Below are positions 36,892 through 46,188 of a stretch of DNA of 64,000 nucleotides, in pieces. The position numbers were made by a program, and so were the translations under genes. Within the stretch, counting starts at the first letter, position 1. Each line of letters begins with the position of its first letter. The notes beneath the pieces are model-generated. The model saw nothing but the letters and a program-made list of their open reading frames with translations. It did not search any database and had not been told where the DNA came from. The stretch is taken from the NCBI RefSeq assembly GCF_012935695.1, contig NZ_CP052859.1, forward strand, positions 6,407,781 through 6,471,780. Reading direction: 5' to 3'. Source of the stretch: Pseudomonas sp. ADAK18. GTDB lineage: Bacteria; Pseudomonadota; Gammaproteobacteria; Pseudomonadales; Pseudomonadaceae.

Positions 36892-38574
36892 CTAAAGCTG
36901 ATAACTGAAACTCAACGTATACCGTGGCCGCCGATTAAAGGTGTCGAGCGCGATGTCCGACATCGGTTTGGCGACTTCCAGGGAGATGTTGTAGTACTTG
37001 TTGTCGCCAAAGCGCAGGCCGGCGGCGGCGGAGGACATATTGTTGCCCTGGACAGGCAATTCGTTGAACCAGGTCTTGGCACGGTCCAGGACCACATAGG
37101 GTTGGAGAATCTTTACCCACTCGCCCGCACGGTTGAAGCTGTAGTTCACCTCATAAGCAATGCCCCAACCCTTATCGCCCGAGCCTTGATCATCAGGGTA
37201 GCCACGACCGAAATTCTGCCCACCGAAGACCGCGCGTTCGCTGTCGGGCAGGGTGTCGTTGCTCCAGTAGAGCGCCCCGGACATGACGCCTTGCCAGTTA
37301 TCGAAGAACTTGTTGCTCTGGACTCCCGCCAAGCGTAGGCGGAAGAAATCCAGATCCGGTTCTATTCCGCCGAAATCACTGTGGGTCCTTGCGCCCAGAC
37401 CATTGATACCTTGGTACAAGCCAGCACTGAGGATGCGTAATTGGCGGTCATTGGCTTTGCGCCAATCGCCTTCAAAGGCCAGCGCACGGGAATCGGTTTC
37501 CAGATCGAAACGTTGTGGGTAGCCGACTAATTGATAGCGGGTCGTTTGGTCAACGGCGTACAGACGTGTACCTAGGGTCAACGACTCGGTGGGGGACGCG
37601 ATCAATGGATGGCTGAGGCCGATGGAGTAACGATCCACTTCCTGGTGAGGCTTGAGCTGGAAACCTCCGTCCAACAGCACGTTGCTGCGCGGGTCGGCGC
37701 GATAGCGTTCGGCGTTGAGGACCAACTGGGTACCTTCGGAATTAATGAACTGGCTGTAGCCGACGCGATAGTAATGCTCCTTATCGTGGCCTGGCGGGAA
37801 CAAGCCGCTGAGGCTCAGTTGTTCACCCATCGAGGTTTGGGAATTGCTGTTGCCGGTCACCAGTGCCTGCAGGCCCGCACGGTTGTCGTCATTCAAGCTC
37901 ATGCTGGTGGTGAAAGGCTTGCGGCTGGCCTGGATCTGCATATGCGCGCCACCGTCGGTGGTGCCCGGTGGTGGCACTTGCGCTTGCAAGGTGACGCCTG
38001 GGATCCGGCTCATCAGCGTGGTATAGCGTTCGAAGGTCTTACGGGTCAGGGGGCGTTCGGCCTTGAGTTTTTCTGCCAGTTTGTCGACGTAGGCCGAGAC
38101 GGAGCCGATGTCACCTTGCAGTTGATAATCCTTGATGTAGCCCTCCACCAGTACCACACGCACCAGGCCCTGTTCGAAGCGTTGATCCGGCAAGAAGGCA
38201 TAAGACAACAGGTAGCCGTCTTGCTGATAACGCTGGGTGATGCTGCGGGTGGCTTCGATCAGTTGCGCGAGGTTGGTTTCGTGGCCAATCAGCGGTGCGA
38301 AAACCTGTGCGACGTCCTTGAGTGGGTAAATCGTCCCGCCTTCGATTTGCAGTTTGCGAATGGTGACCTTGGTGTCCATCTGCAGTGGTTGCGCTTGCGC
38401 GGCGGCGGGGTCCGGCAATTGGGTTTGGGGCGTGGTCGGGCGATAGGCGTCGGCGGGAAGGTTGGGTACTGGCAGGTTACGGATGGTGTCGTTGCTATTG
38501 AGAAAGCTGGGTAGGGTCTCGGCTTGGACAAAAGCACTGAGGGTGAGTAATAGCAAAGGCGTTAAGGCGCGCAT
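36892..38574 (-). CDS. TpsB-type two-partner secretion transporter (ShlB/FhaC/HecB)
   Basis: The protein has 560 residues. Signal peptide MRALTPLLLLTLSAFVQA is followed by a POTRA domain at about 70-145 (KVTIRKLQIEGGTIYPLKDV, then RYQQDGYLLSYAFLPDQ, then VRVVLVEGYI). A 16-strand-type beta-barrel of FhaC/ShlB kind follows, with FGGQNFGRGYPDDQGSG as the typical late loop-strand motif, and ends in an aromatic C-terminal strand (YTLSFSYQL). It should export a large TpsA adhesin across the outer membrane. No TpsA with the N-terminal TPS domain is adjacent; the upstream gene is a collagen-like lipoprotein. GGAG sets ATG 38574. Confidence 0.93.
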   Translation of the reverse strand: MRALTPLLLLTLSAFVQAETLPSFLNSNDTIRNLPVPNLPADAYRPTTPQTQLPDPAAAQAQPLQMDTKVTIRKLQIEGGTIYPLKDVAQVFAPLIGHETNLAQLIEATRSITQRYQQDGYLLSYAFLPDQRFEQGLVRVVLVEGYIKDYQLQGDIGSVSAYVDKLAEKLKAERPLTRKTFERYTTLMSRIPGVTLQAQVPPPGTTDGGAHMQIQASRKPFTTSMSLNDDNRAGLQALVTGNSNSQTSMGEQLSLSGLFPPGHDKEHYYRVGYSQFINSEGTQLVLNAERYRADPRSNVLLDGGFQLKPHQEVDRYSIGLSHPLIASPTESLTLGTRLYAVDQTTRYQLVGYPQRFDLETDSRALAFEGDWRKANDRQLRILSAGLYQGINGLGARTHSDFGGIEPDLDFFRLRLAGVQSNKFFDNWQGVMSGALYWSNDTLPDSERAVFGGQNFGRGYPDDQGSGDKGWGIAYEVNYSFNRAGEWVKILQPYVVLDRAKTWFNELPVQGNNMSSAAAGLRFGDNKYYNISLEVAKPMSDIALDTFNRRPRYTLSFSYQL

Positions 38575-38677
38575 AGGACACTCCATGGTCAAACTGCAGC
38601 AGCATTCGCATATTCCCGTCGCGTTCTTGGGGCGCGGTGGGGAAGGTTTTCATGGGCGATCACTGCCCAAATAAAAA

Positions 38678-38705
38678 GACGAGAGACTCAACGGAATCTC
38701 TCGTC
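38678..38705 (-). terminator. Terminator of the collagen-like gene
   Basis: GACGAGAGA (38678-38686) and TCTCTCGTC (38697-38705) are perfect complements; on the minus strand the hairpin is followed by TTTTTAT. It lies between the collagen-like gene and tpsB, so the two are probably separate transcripts. Confidence 0.85.
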
Positions 38706-38758
38706 TCAACCAAGCGTAGGCGCTGTAAGGGAGGCCGTCGAATCGGCCAGGTGCAATT

Positions 38759-40564
38759 CTATTTTTTGCCTGTCAGGCCACCCAGCAGACCGCCCAAACC
38801 TCCGCTTGCGGGGGTTGTTGCAGTCCCTGTGCCGGACGTACTGCCACCGACGTTCAAACCGCCGAGCAGGCCGCCACCGCCAGTGGTGCCACCCGTGACC
38901 AAACCACCCACCGAGGCGACGGTGCCGCCTACTGTTGTGACAACGTTACCGACGGCATTAGTGACCGGGTTGGCATTGGCCGTGGTGATGTTAGTGCCAA
39001 GACCGCTCACGGCCCCGCCGACTGCTGTCACCAATCCGTTGACGGGAGCGCCGATACCGGTTGTGGTGCCGACGTTCTGCGTCAGGCTGGTAACGCCCGA
39101 GGTGACAGGGTTCAATGCTGCGCCGACATTAGTCGCCAGTGCGGCGACTGGAGAGCTCGCTGCGGTGTTGGCTACACCTGTGCCGCCGATCAGAGTACCC
39201 ACCGACGCGACTGCGCCACCCAGTGCACCACCCGTTACGCCCGCGGCACTGACTGTGCCGTTGGTGTTGCCCGCGTTCAGGCCGTTGCCGAGGTTGGCGA
39301 CGACACCACCGACCAGTTCCGGCAGGCCGGAGGCAGGAGCACCACCGGCACCCGTACCGGCTGAAGGCGCCACATAACCACCAGAAGTGTTGAGCACCGC
39401 ACCTGCGCCGCCGAGCACGCTGCCCACCAGGGTGGTGACAGGGTTGCCAGTCCCACCGGCGCCAGTCACTTGAGTGCCAAGGCCGGTAACGGTCGAGCCG
39501 ACTTTATCCAGCACGCCATTGAGCGGGGCGCCAAGGCCAGTCGCCTTGCCCAGGTTGCCGGTGGTGTTTTCCACCAGGGAAATCACCGGTACCAGCACCT
39601 TGCCGCCTATTGCATTGGTCGCGGAGCCAAGAGGCCCACTGGTACTGTTCACGCTCAGGGTGTTGCCCAGCATGTTGACAGCCTGGCCGACGGTGCCCAC
39701 CAGATTGCCCGCAAGGGGCGCCACTGCCGTACCGACCACGGGCACGCCGCCCAGCAACGTGCTTACTGACTGGCCGGTAGTGGAAACGCCGGTACCCAGG
39801 GTGGCGACGCCGTTACCCACACCTGCGAGTGTGGTGCCCAGGGCGTTGCTGTTCGTACCCAACGTGCCGAGGCCAGTACTGACGCCTGTGCCGATGTTGC
39901 CGACGGCGGTGCCGACGGACGTTACCAACCCACCAGCCGTTACGCCGACTACCGGAACACCGCCAACGGTTGTGCCGATGCCACCAATAGCAGTGCCGAC
40001 ATTACTGAGGGTGCCGCCCAGGTTGGCTGCAATCTGGCCTGTGACCAGCGGGCTGGTGGTTGAGCCTGTTCCGCCGCCAGTGCCGCCACCGGTGCCACCG
40101 CCTGTTCCGCCGCCAGTACCGCCACCGGTGCCACCGCCAGTGCCGCCGCCGCCGCCGTCACCGCCACCGGTGCCGCCGCCAGTCCCGCCACCGGTACCAC
40201 CGCCTGTTCCTCCACCAGTACCACCGCCGTCACCGCCACCGGTGCCGCCGCCAGTCCCGCCACCGGTACCACCGCCTGTTCCTCCACCAGTACCACCGCC
40301 GTCACCGCCACCGGTGCCACCGCCAGTACCGCCGCCGTCACCGCTACCAGTACCGCCACCAGTGCCACCACCGTCACCACCACCAGTGCCGCCGCCAGTC
40401 CCGCCACCAGAACCACCAGATCCGCTACCTGCGCCTGCGTCTGGAGAGGATGCACTGGTACTGCTGTGATGACCGCCACCACCGCTGCTGCAGCCGGCGA
40501 GGCTCATTGCCAGAATCAGCGCCAGCACGGTACTTGCTTTGAATAAAACTGCTTGAGTTTTCAT
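38759..40564 (-). CDS. Collagen-like, glycine-rich surface lipoprotein
   Basis: The protein has 601 residues. A lipoprotein signal (ALILAMSLAGC, Cys25) is followed at about residues 42-166 by a Gly tract of repeated GGGT and GGGD units, then a long V/G/T/L-rich region with a loose LGxxVxxLGxxV pattern, and ends GGLLGGLTGKK. NCBI labels such Pseudomonas proteins collagen-like triplet repeat-containing. It has no TPS domain. It probably forms an extended stalk at the cell surface. AAGGAAC sets ATG 40564. The Gly tract is encoded by slippage-prone DNA. Confidence 0.85.
   Translation of the reverse strand: MKTQAVLFKASTVLALILAMSLAGCSSGGGGHHSSTSASSPDAGAGSGSGGSGGGTGGGTGGGDGGGTGGGTGSGDGGGTGGGTGGGDGGGTGGGTGGGTGGGTGGGTGGGDGGGTGGGTGGGTGGGTGGGTGGGDGGGGGTGGGTGGGTGGGTGGGTGGGTGGGTGSTTSPLVTGQIAANLGGTLSNVGTAIGGIGTTVGGVPVVGVTAGGLVTSVGTAVGNIGTGVSTGLGTLGTNSNALGTTLAGVGNGVATLGTGVSTTGQSVSTLLGGVPVVGTAVAPLAGNLVGTVGQAVNMLGNTLSVNSTSGPLGSATNAIGGKVLVPVISLVENTTGNLGKATGLGAPLNGVLDKVGSTVTGLGTQVTGAGGTGNPVTTLVGSVLGGAGAVLNTSGGYVAPSAGTGAGGAPASGLPELVGGVVANLGNGLNAGNTNGTVSAAGVTGGALGGAVASVGTLIGGTGVANTAASSPVAALATNVGAALNPVTSGVTSLTQNVGTTTGIGAPVNGLVTAVGGAVSGLGTNITTANANPVTNAVGNVVTTVGGTVASVGGLVTGGTTGGGGLLGGLNVGGSTSGTGTATTPASGGLGGLLGGLTGKK
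40164..40307. repeat. Two perfect 72-bp tandem repeats in the Gly tract
   Basis: Units 40164-40235 and 40236-40307 are the same sequence, each made of 12-bp GGGT or GGGD codon blocks. The wider tract (about 40066-40440) is an imperfect 12-bp minisatellite. It keeps the reading frame when units are added or lost. Confidence 0.85.
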
Positions 40565-40888
40565 GATTGAGTTCCTTGCACCTGGTACAGCCTTTGTTGT
40601 TTTCGAAAGTTCGCTGCTTCTAGAGGGCAGTGATACTTTCGTCCGTATGGCTATAACAGGCTCAGGTACAGTTTCTCGCAATGCTCAACTTGGTATTAAC
40701 GATTTATATACATTTAGTCGGTTTCTCCTTAATGACTAATACCAAGGGTGTAATCAATAGAAAATCAGCGAGGTAGGTTCTTTTAAAAACAATAGGATAA
40801 GTCAGTTAGCAGGCTATTGGATTCCCGTTATAACTTAGTGTGTATACATACAATTTAATTGGCGGCAGCCCAGAAACCTGGGCTGCCT
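40565..40888. promoter_or_regulatory. AT-rich regulatory region before the collagen-like gene, with terminator of the maoC gene
   Basis: These 324 gene-free bp are markedly AT-rich. They contain the inverted repeat TTGGTATTA (40690-40698) and TAATACCAA (40737-40745), a candidate regulator site, and the perfect hairpin GGCAGCCCAG (40864-40873)/CTGGGCTGCC (40878-40887), directly after the maoC-like stop and probably its terminator though no U-tract is seen. Confidence 0.5.
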
Positions 40889-41737
40889 TCAGGAAATTGG
40901 ATGCCATTTGCCGCTCATATGTTCTATATCGCTGGCACCCTTCAATTGCAACTCACCGCTGGACGCCGCTGCACTACTCAGTAATGTCACTTCGCTGGGC
41001 AGGCGCACCGGCTTTTTGAACTCGACCTCTATCTCGATATTGGCGGCTGGCAAGTGCTGGCCCAGCGCCGCCAATGTGCGTGCCTTGATCCACAGCCCAT
41101 GGGCAATTGCCTGGGGAAACCCGAACAACTTGGCACTCAACGCACTCAGGTGAATCGGGTTGTAGTCGCCAGAAACACGCGCATAGCGCCGCCCAATATC
41201 GGCTGGAGCCTTCCAACGGCTCAGTTCGCTGAGGCCAGTGGGCGACAACGCCGCAGTATCCGCCACCTCGCCCGGCAGTTTCACTCCACGGCAGAGCATT
41301 CGGCTGTGTGCTTCCCACAGCGGGCCCAATGAGTCTTCCATCGTGGTCACCAGGTCAAATGTCGCGCCCTTGGCGTGGGGCTGCAAATTTTGCGTGCGCA
41401 CGCCAACCCGCAGGTAACCCACGCTGCCCAGCGTACGCAGGATACGAATGCGATTGCTCAGGTGGATCAGGCCCAGCAGAGGAAACGGGAAATCCCTGGC
41501 GGTGAGCAACTGCATCTGCAGGGCAAACGCGAGGATGTGTGGGTAAGTGGCCGGCAGGATCGCGCTGTCTTCAAAACCGCACACCTTGCGATAGGCCGCC
41601 AGGTGTTTGGGGTCCACGCTCATCCAGCACCGCAGCCCCGCTTCGGGCAGCGCAGTGCCGCTGATTTTGCGTTTGAGCGCTGCCCGCCAATAAAGGGGCG
41701 GCAGAAAGGGTGTGCTGTCCAGTGTGTGCCAATCCAT
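40889..41737 (-). CDS. MaoC-like hotdog dehydratase/hydratase
   Basis: The protein has 282 residues. The C-terminal half has the MaoC hydratase motif RYARVSGDYNPIHLS, then GFPQAIAHGLW, with catalytic Asp and His. The N-terminal half is a second, degenerate hotdog. It is expected to hydrate or dehydrate enoyl/3-hydroxyacyl thioesters. It starts 2 bp after the end of the fabG-like gene, so the two form an operon; a thiolase is divergent, giving a fatty-acid cassette. Confidence 0.9.
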   Translation of the reverse strand: MDWHTLDSTPFLPPLYWRAALKRKISGTALPEAGLRCWMSVDPKHLAAYRKVCGFEDSAILPATYPHILAFALQMQLLTARDFPFPLLGLIHLSNRIRILRTLGSVGYLRVGVRTQNLQPHAKGATFDLVTTMEDSLGPLWEAHSRMLCRGVKLPGEVADTAALSPTGLSELSRWKAPADIGRRYARVSGDYNPIHLSALSAKLFGFPQAIAHGLWIKARTLAALGQHLPAANIEIEVEFKKPVRLPSEVTLLSSAAASSGELQLKGASDIEHMSGKWHPIS

Positions 41738-41739
41738 AT

Positions 41740-43092
41740 TTATGCCCCCAAAAGACTTTGCCCGCAGACCCGCAGCGCCTGCCCGCTCACGGCCCCCGAA
41801 CCCGGTTGGCTGAGCCAGGCCACCGCTTCGGCAACGTCCTGAGGCAGGCCGCCCTGGCCCAGGGAGCTCATGCGTCGTCCGGCTTCACGCAGGGCGAAGG
41901 GAATATGCGCGGTCATCTGGGTTTCGATAAACCCGGGTGCCACTGCGTTGATACTGATCCCGCGCTCCCCCAGCAACGGAGCCCAGGCCTGGGCCAGCCC
42001 GATCAGCCCGGCCTTGCTTGCGGCATAGTTTGTTTGCCCGCGATTGCCGGAGATGCCGCTGATGGACGCCAGCAGTACCACACGACCGTTGTCCTGCAAG
42101 GTGCGGCTGTCGAGCAGGGCTTTGGTCAGGACTTGTGGCGCGTTGAGGTTGACTGCCAGTACGGCGTCCCAATATTCCGGGGTCATGTTGGCCAAGGTTT
42201 TGTCGCGAGTGATGCCGGCGTTATGCACAACGATGTCGATGCCGCCCGGCAACTGCTCGACAAGCTGTGTGGCGGCGTCTTCGGCACAGATATCCAGGGC
42301 GATACTTCGCCCGCCCAGGCGTGCGGCCAGTGCCTCGAGATCAGCCTTGGCCTGTGGCACGTCCAGCAGAATGATTTCGGCACCGTCACGGGCCAGGGTT
42401 TCAGCAATTGAGGCGCCAATACCTCGCGCGGCACCGGTCACTAATGCCTTGCGCCCGGCCAGGGGGCGGGTCCAGTCCTGGACCTGGATCGCGCAGGCGC
42501 TCAGGCGGATCACCTGGCCTGATACATAGGCACTTTTCGGTGAGAGGAAAAACCGCAGCGCGCCTTCCAACTGATCTTCCGCACCGTCGCCCACATAGAG
42601 CAATTGCAGGGTGCCTCCGCTGCGCAGTTCCTTGGCCAGGGACCGGCTGAAACCTTCCAGGGCCCGCTGGGCACTGGCGGCGAATGGGTCGGCGAGGCTT
42701 TCCGGAGCACGGCCGAGGATCACCAGGTGGGCGCTGTGATCAAGGTTTTTCAGCAGCGGCTGGAAGAACTCTCGCAGCTGCTTGAGCTGATCGGTGTGCT
42801 GCAATTGGCTGGCATCAAACACGACGGCCTTGAGCTTGGGACCGTGGCCGGGAATCCAGGCCGGTGCCACCAACGGTTCGGGGCCATAGCTATAAATGGC
42901 ATCGGTGAGTTTATTGGCAAACGGCAGCACCTTTGCTGCCAGCGGGCCGCCGCCGATCAACAGCGCGCCCTCCACCGGACGCAGGCGTCCAGCCTGCCAG
43001 CGTTCCAGGCGTACCGGCGACGGCAGGCCAATGGCGGCGACCAGGCGATGGCCGAGGCTTGAGTTGGCGAAGTCGATATAACGGTCAGACAT
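41740..43092 (-). CDS. 3-oxoacyl-ACP/CoA reductase, long FabG-like
   Basis: The protein has 450 residues. A Pseudomonas-type N-terminal extension of about 210 residues precedes an SDR domain: ALVTGAARGIGASIAE (NADP(H) loop), NAGITRDKTL, SSISGISG and Y-x3-K in TNYAASKAGLIG. It should reduce 3-oxoacyl thioesters using NAD(P)H. The order fabG-maoC with a divergent thiolase resembles PA4785-PA4786 surroundings in P. aeruginosa. Confidence 0.93.
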   Translation of the reverse strand: MSDRYIDFANSSLGHRLVAAIGLPSPVRLERWQAGRLRPVEGALLIGGGPLAAKVLPFANKLTDAIYSYGPEPLVAPAWIPGHGPKLKAVVFDASQLQHTDQLKQLREFFQPLLKNLDHSAHLVILGRAPESLADPFAASAQRALEGFSRSLAKELRSGGTLQLLYVGDGAEDQLEGALRFFLSPKSAYVSGQVIRLSACAIQVQDWTRPLAGRKALVTGAARGIGASIAETLARDGAEIILLDVPQAKADLEALAARLGGRSIALDICAEDAATQLVEQLPGGIDIVVHNAGITRDKTLANMTPEYWDAVLAVNLNAPQVLTKALLDSRTLQDNGRVVLLASISGISGNRGQTNYAASKAGLIGLAQAWAPLLGERGISINAVAPGFIETQMTAHIPFALREAGRRMSSLGQGGLPQDVAEAVAWLSQPGSGAVSGQALRVCGQSLLGA

Positions 43093-43206
43093 GGAACGCT
43101 CTCCGAGTGCTGGGGTTCAAACGGTGGACCATCAATAGGTGAAAGTCGTTCGATTGAGCCTAGGCTAGTCTCAACGACTCGACCCACAACCTTCAGGGAG
43201 CTTTCC

Positions 43207-44484
43207 ATGACTCAATTGCGCCGTGTAGCGATCATTGGCGGTAATCGCATCCCCTTCGCCCGGTCCAACGGCCCTTATGCCACGGCGAGTAACCAGGCGA
43301 TGCTGACCGCCGCCCTGGAAGGCCTGATCGAACGCTACAACCTGCACGGTCTGCGCATGGGCGAGGTGGTCGCTGGTGCGGTGCTCAAGCATTCACGGGA
43401 TTTCAACCTGACCCGCGAGTGCGTGCTGGGCTCGCGGTTGTCGCCGCAAACGCCGGCCTACGACGTTCAACAAGCCTGTGGCACGGGGCTTGAGGCGGCG
43501 TTGCTGGTGGCTAACAAGATTGCCTTGGGGCAGATTGAATGTGGGATTGCCGGTGGTGTCGATACCACGTCCGACGCGCCCATCGGCGTCAACGAAGGGC
43601 TGCGCAAGATTCTGCTACAAGCCAACCGCAGCAAAACCATGGTGGAAAAGCTAAAGGTCTTGTTACAGCTTCGTCCCCATCACCTCAAGCCGGAGTTGCC
43701 ACGCAATGGCGAGCCGCGCACGGGTTTATCCATGGGTGAGCACTGTGAGTTGATGGCGCAGACTTGGCAGATCCCCCGCGCTGAGCAGGACCAACTGGCC
43801 CTGGAAAGCCATCAGAAAATGGCCGCATCCTATGCCGAAGGTTGGCAAAATGATTTGCTCACGCCGTTTCTCGGCCTGACCCGCGACAACAACCTGCGTC
43901 CTGACCTGACCCTGGAAAAGCTCGCCAGCCTCAAACCCGCCTTCGAACGCAGCGAAAAGGGCACCCTGACGGCGGGCAACTCGACACCGTTGACCGATGG
44001 CGCCTCCCTGGTGCTGCTGGGCAGCGAGGCTTGGGCCAAGGAGCGTGGTTTGCCGATCCTGGCGTACCTGCGAGATGGCGAAGCGGCGGCGGTAGACTTC
44101 GTCAACGGTGCAGAAGGCCTGTTGATGGCGCCGGTGTACGCCGTCCCGCGCTTGTTGGCCAGGAATGGTCTGACGCTACAGGACTTCGATTACTACGAGA
44201 TTCACGAAGCCTTCGCTGCCCAAGTGTTGTGCACGCTGAAGGCCTGGGAAGACCCGGAATACTGCAAGACGCGCCTGGGGCTGGATGTGCCGCTGGGTTC
44301 TATCGATCGCAGCCGTTTGAACGTCAAAGGCAGCTCATTGGCGGCCGGGCATCCATTTGCCGCCACGGGCGGTCGCATCGTTGCCAACCTGGCCAAGCTG
44401 TTGGATGCGGCCGGGAAGGGCCGGGGGCTTATTTCAATCTGCGCTGCAGGCGGTCAGGGGGTGACGGCGATTATCGAGCGTTGA
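43207..44484 (+). CDS. Acetyl-CoA C-acyltransferase, FadI-like
   Basis: The protein has 425 residues. The thiolase triad is visible: C91 (DVQQACGTGLEA), His in SSLAAGHPFAATGG and Cys in ISICAAGGQG. FadI-like enzymes cleave or form 3-oxoacyl-CoA. It is divergent from fabG-maoC with 114 bp between; a shared regulator is likely but not visible. Confidence 0.95.
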   Translation: MTQLRRVAIIGGNRIPFARSNGPYATASNQAMLTAALEGLIERYNLHGLRMGEVVAGAVLKHSRDFNLTRECVLGSRLSPQTPAYDVQQACGTGLEAALLVANKIALGQIECGIAGGVDTTSDAPIGVNEGLRKILLQANRSKTMVEKLKVLLQLRPHHLKPELPRNGEPRTGLSMGEHCELMAQTWQIPRAEQDQLALESHQKMAASYAEGWQNDLLTPFLGLTRDNNLRPDLTLEKLASLKPAFERSEKGTLTAGNSTPLTDGASLVLLGSEAWAKERGLPILAYLRDGEAAAVDFVNGAEGLLMAPVYAVPRLLARNGLTLQDFDYYEIHEAFAAQVLCTLKAWEDPEYCKTRLGLDVPLGSIDRSRLNVKGSSLAAGHPFAATGGRIVANLAKLLDAAGKGRGLISICAAGGQGVTAIIER

Positions 44485-44670
44485 ACTCCGCTATCATCCG
44501 CGGACCCCTACAGGGATCGCGGGTAAAAAGGTGCGTTGCCGAATTAATCTGGCACATTGGATGCATTCTTAAGCGGTCAAAGGTCGGTACCCTCTCCCCG
44601 GCGTGAGAGGATTGCCGTATAACGAGTGCCATACGCGTGTTTGGTAATAAAGGACCCACAATAAAAGCTG

Positions 44671-45570
44671 ATGAAGACTCCTAAACGCATTGAACCCCTG
44701 ATCGAGGACGGTCTGGTCGACGAGGTGCTGCGCCCACTCATGAGTGGTAAAGAAGCAGCTGTTTATGTGGTGCGCTGCGGCAACGAGTTACGTTGCGCCA
44801 AGGTTTACAAGGAGGCGAATAAACGAAGTTTTCGTCAGGCATCCGAATACCAGGAAGGCCGCAAGGTCCGCAACAGCCGGCAAGCTCGGGCCATGGCCAA
44901 GGGCTCCAAATTTGGCAAGAAAGAAACCGAAGACGCCTGGCAGAACGCTGAGGTGGCTGCGTTGTTTCGTCTGGCCGGTGCGGGCGTTCGCGTGCCCAAG
45001 CCGTACGACTTCCTTGAAGGCGTGCTGTTGATGGAGCTGGTGGCCGATGAATACGGCGACGCGGCACCGCGGCTTAACGACGTGACGCTTGACCCGGACC
45101 AGGCTCGTGAATATCACACCTTCCTGATTTCCCAGATCGTGCTGATGTTGTGTACGGGCTTGGTGCATGGTGACTTGTCCGAATTCAACGTGCTGTTGAC
45201 GCCGACGGGCCCGGTCATCATCGACTTGCCTCAAGCGGTAGATGCGGCGGGTAATAACCACGCGTTCAGCATGCTGGAACGGGATGTAGGCAACATGGCT
45301 TCCTACTTCGGGCGTTTCGCGCCGGAGTTGAAGAAGACCAAGTACGCCAAGGAGATGTGGGCGCTATACGAAGCCGGCACTCTGCACCCGGCCAGTGCCT
45401 TGACCGGCGAGTTCGATGAGCCGGAAGAGTTGGCGGACGTGGGCGGCGTTATCCGTGAGATCGAAGCGGCGCGGCTGGATGAAGAGCGGCGTCAGGCGAT
45501 CCGTGCGGCTGACGATGCGCCACCGAGCAAAGCCTCGGAGGAGCCTCCACCGCCGCCTTGGATGCAGTGA
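44671..45570 (+). CDS. RIO1-like serine protein kinase
   Basis: The protein has 299 residues. RIO kinase motifs are present: K44 (CAKVYKE), catalytic H166GD168 with N173 (VHGDLSEFNVLL) and metal D185 (VIIDLPQAV). The flexible loop (SEYQEGRKVRNSRQARAM) is typical. It is similar to PA4780, also beside cueR in P. aeruginosa. The role in bacteria is unknown. ATG 44671 lacks a strong close ribosome binding site. A Pro/Glu-rich tail ends the protein. Confidence 0.93.
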   Translation: MKTPKRIEPLIEDGLVDEVLRPLMSGKEAAVYVVRCGNELRCAKVYKEANKRSFRQASEYQEGRKVRNSRQARAMAKGSKFGKKETEDAWQNAEVAALFRLAGAGVRVPKPYDFLEGVLLMELVADEYGDAAPRLNDVTLDPDQAREYHTFLISQIVLMLCTGLVHGDLSEFNVLLTPTGPVIIDLPQAVDAAGNNHAFSMLERDVGNMASYFGRFAPELKKTKYAKEMWALYEAGTLHPASALTGEFDEPEELADVGGVIREIEAARLDEERRQAIRAADDAPPSKASEEPPPPPWMQ

Positions 45571-45592
45571 TCTGACGGTAAATGGAGATCTA

Positions 45593-45766
45593 AATGTGGG
45601 AGCGGGCAAGCCGCAAAGGCGGCTGTAGCCGCTGACGAGGTACGAGGCTGCGATGCGTGTCCGCAGGACCGCCGCCTTGGGGCCGCTACGCAGCCCATCG
45701 CAGCTTCATTCTTCAGCAGCGGCTACAACCGTTTCCGCGAGCAGATCGCACCGCCGCTCCCACATT
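45593..45766. repeat. REP/BIME composite palindrome
   Basis: AATGTGGG (45593-45600) and CCCACATT (45759-45766) are outer arms; inside are CTGTAGCCGCTGACGAGGTA and an imperfect complement CTTCAGCAGCGGCTACA. It is close in layout to 6981-7172 and separates the convergent RIO and cueR genes. Confidence 0.85.
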
Positions 45767-45780
45767 TGCTTCGCGTTTAG

Positions 45781-46188
45781 TCAGTTGGAACTGCAGCAAC
45801 TGCCCGCCGCCAATTCCTTGAGAATCGGACAGTCCGGCCGATGATCACCCTGGCAATGCTCGGCCAGGTCCTGCAACGTGTCACGCAACTGCCCTAACTC
45901 ACGAATTTTCTGGTTCAGCTCTTCGATGTGCTGGCGCGCCAGCGCCTTGACGTCGGCGCTGGCCCGTTGCCGGTCCTGCCACAAGGTCAACAGCCTGCCG
46001 ACTTCCTCCAACGAAAAGCCCAGATCCCGCGAGCGCTTGATAAACGCCAGGGTGTGCAGGTCGTCGGCGCCATACAGGCGATAGCCGCTGTCGGTACGGT
46101 GGGCGGGTTTCAACAGTGCTATGGACTCGTAATAGCGAATCATTTTGGCACTCAGGCCGCTTTGGCTCGCCGCTTGGCCGATATTCAT
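45781..46188 (-). CDS. cueR: CueR, copper-responsive MerR regulator
   Basis: The protein has 135 residues. The MerR HTH is MNIGQAASQSGLSAKMIRYY and the dimer helix follows. The metal-loop cysteines C112 and C120 (CQGDHRPDC) match Cu(I) CueR proteins. CueR activates copA and copZ-type genes by twisting a long-spacer promoter. AGGAGGATCACCC sets ATG 46188. This ATG overlaps the TGA of the copA remnant, showing the former copA-cueR operon. Confidence 0.95.
   Translation of the reverse strand: MNIGQAASQSGLSAKMIRYYESIALLKPAHRTDSGYRLYGADDLHTLAFIKRSRDLGFSLEEVGRLLTLWQDRQRASADVKALARQHIEELNQKIRELGQLRDTLQDLAEHCQGDHRPDCPILKELAAGSCCSSN

Noticed and set aside
39474..40469. Proline-rich plus-strand frame opposite the collagen-like gene
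   Set aside because: The PPV/PPS repeats are only the complement of the Gly tract; the minus strand has a lipobox, a good ribosome binding site and a terminator.
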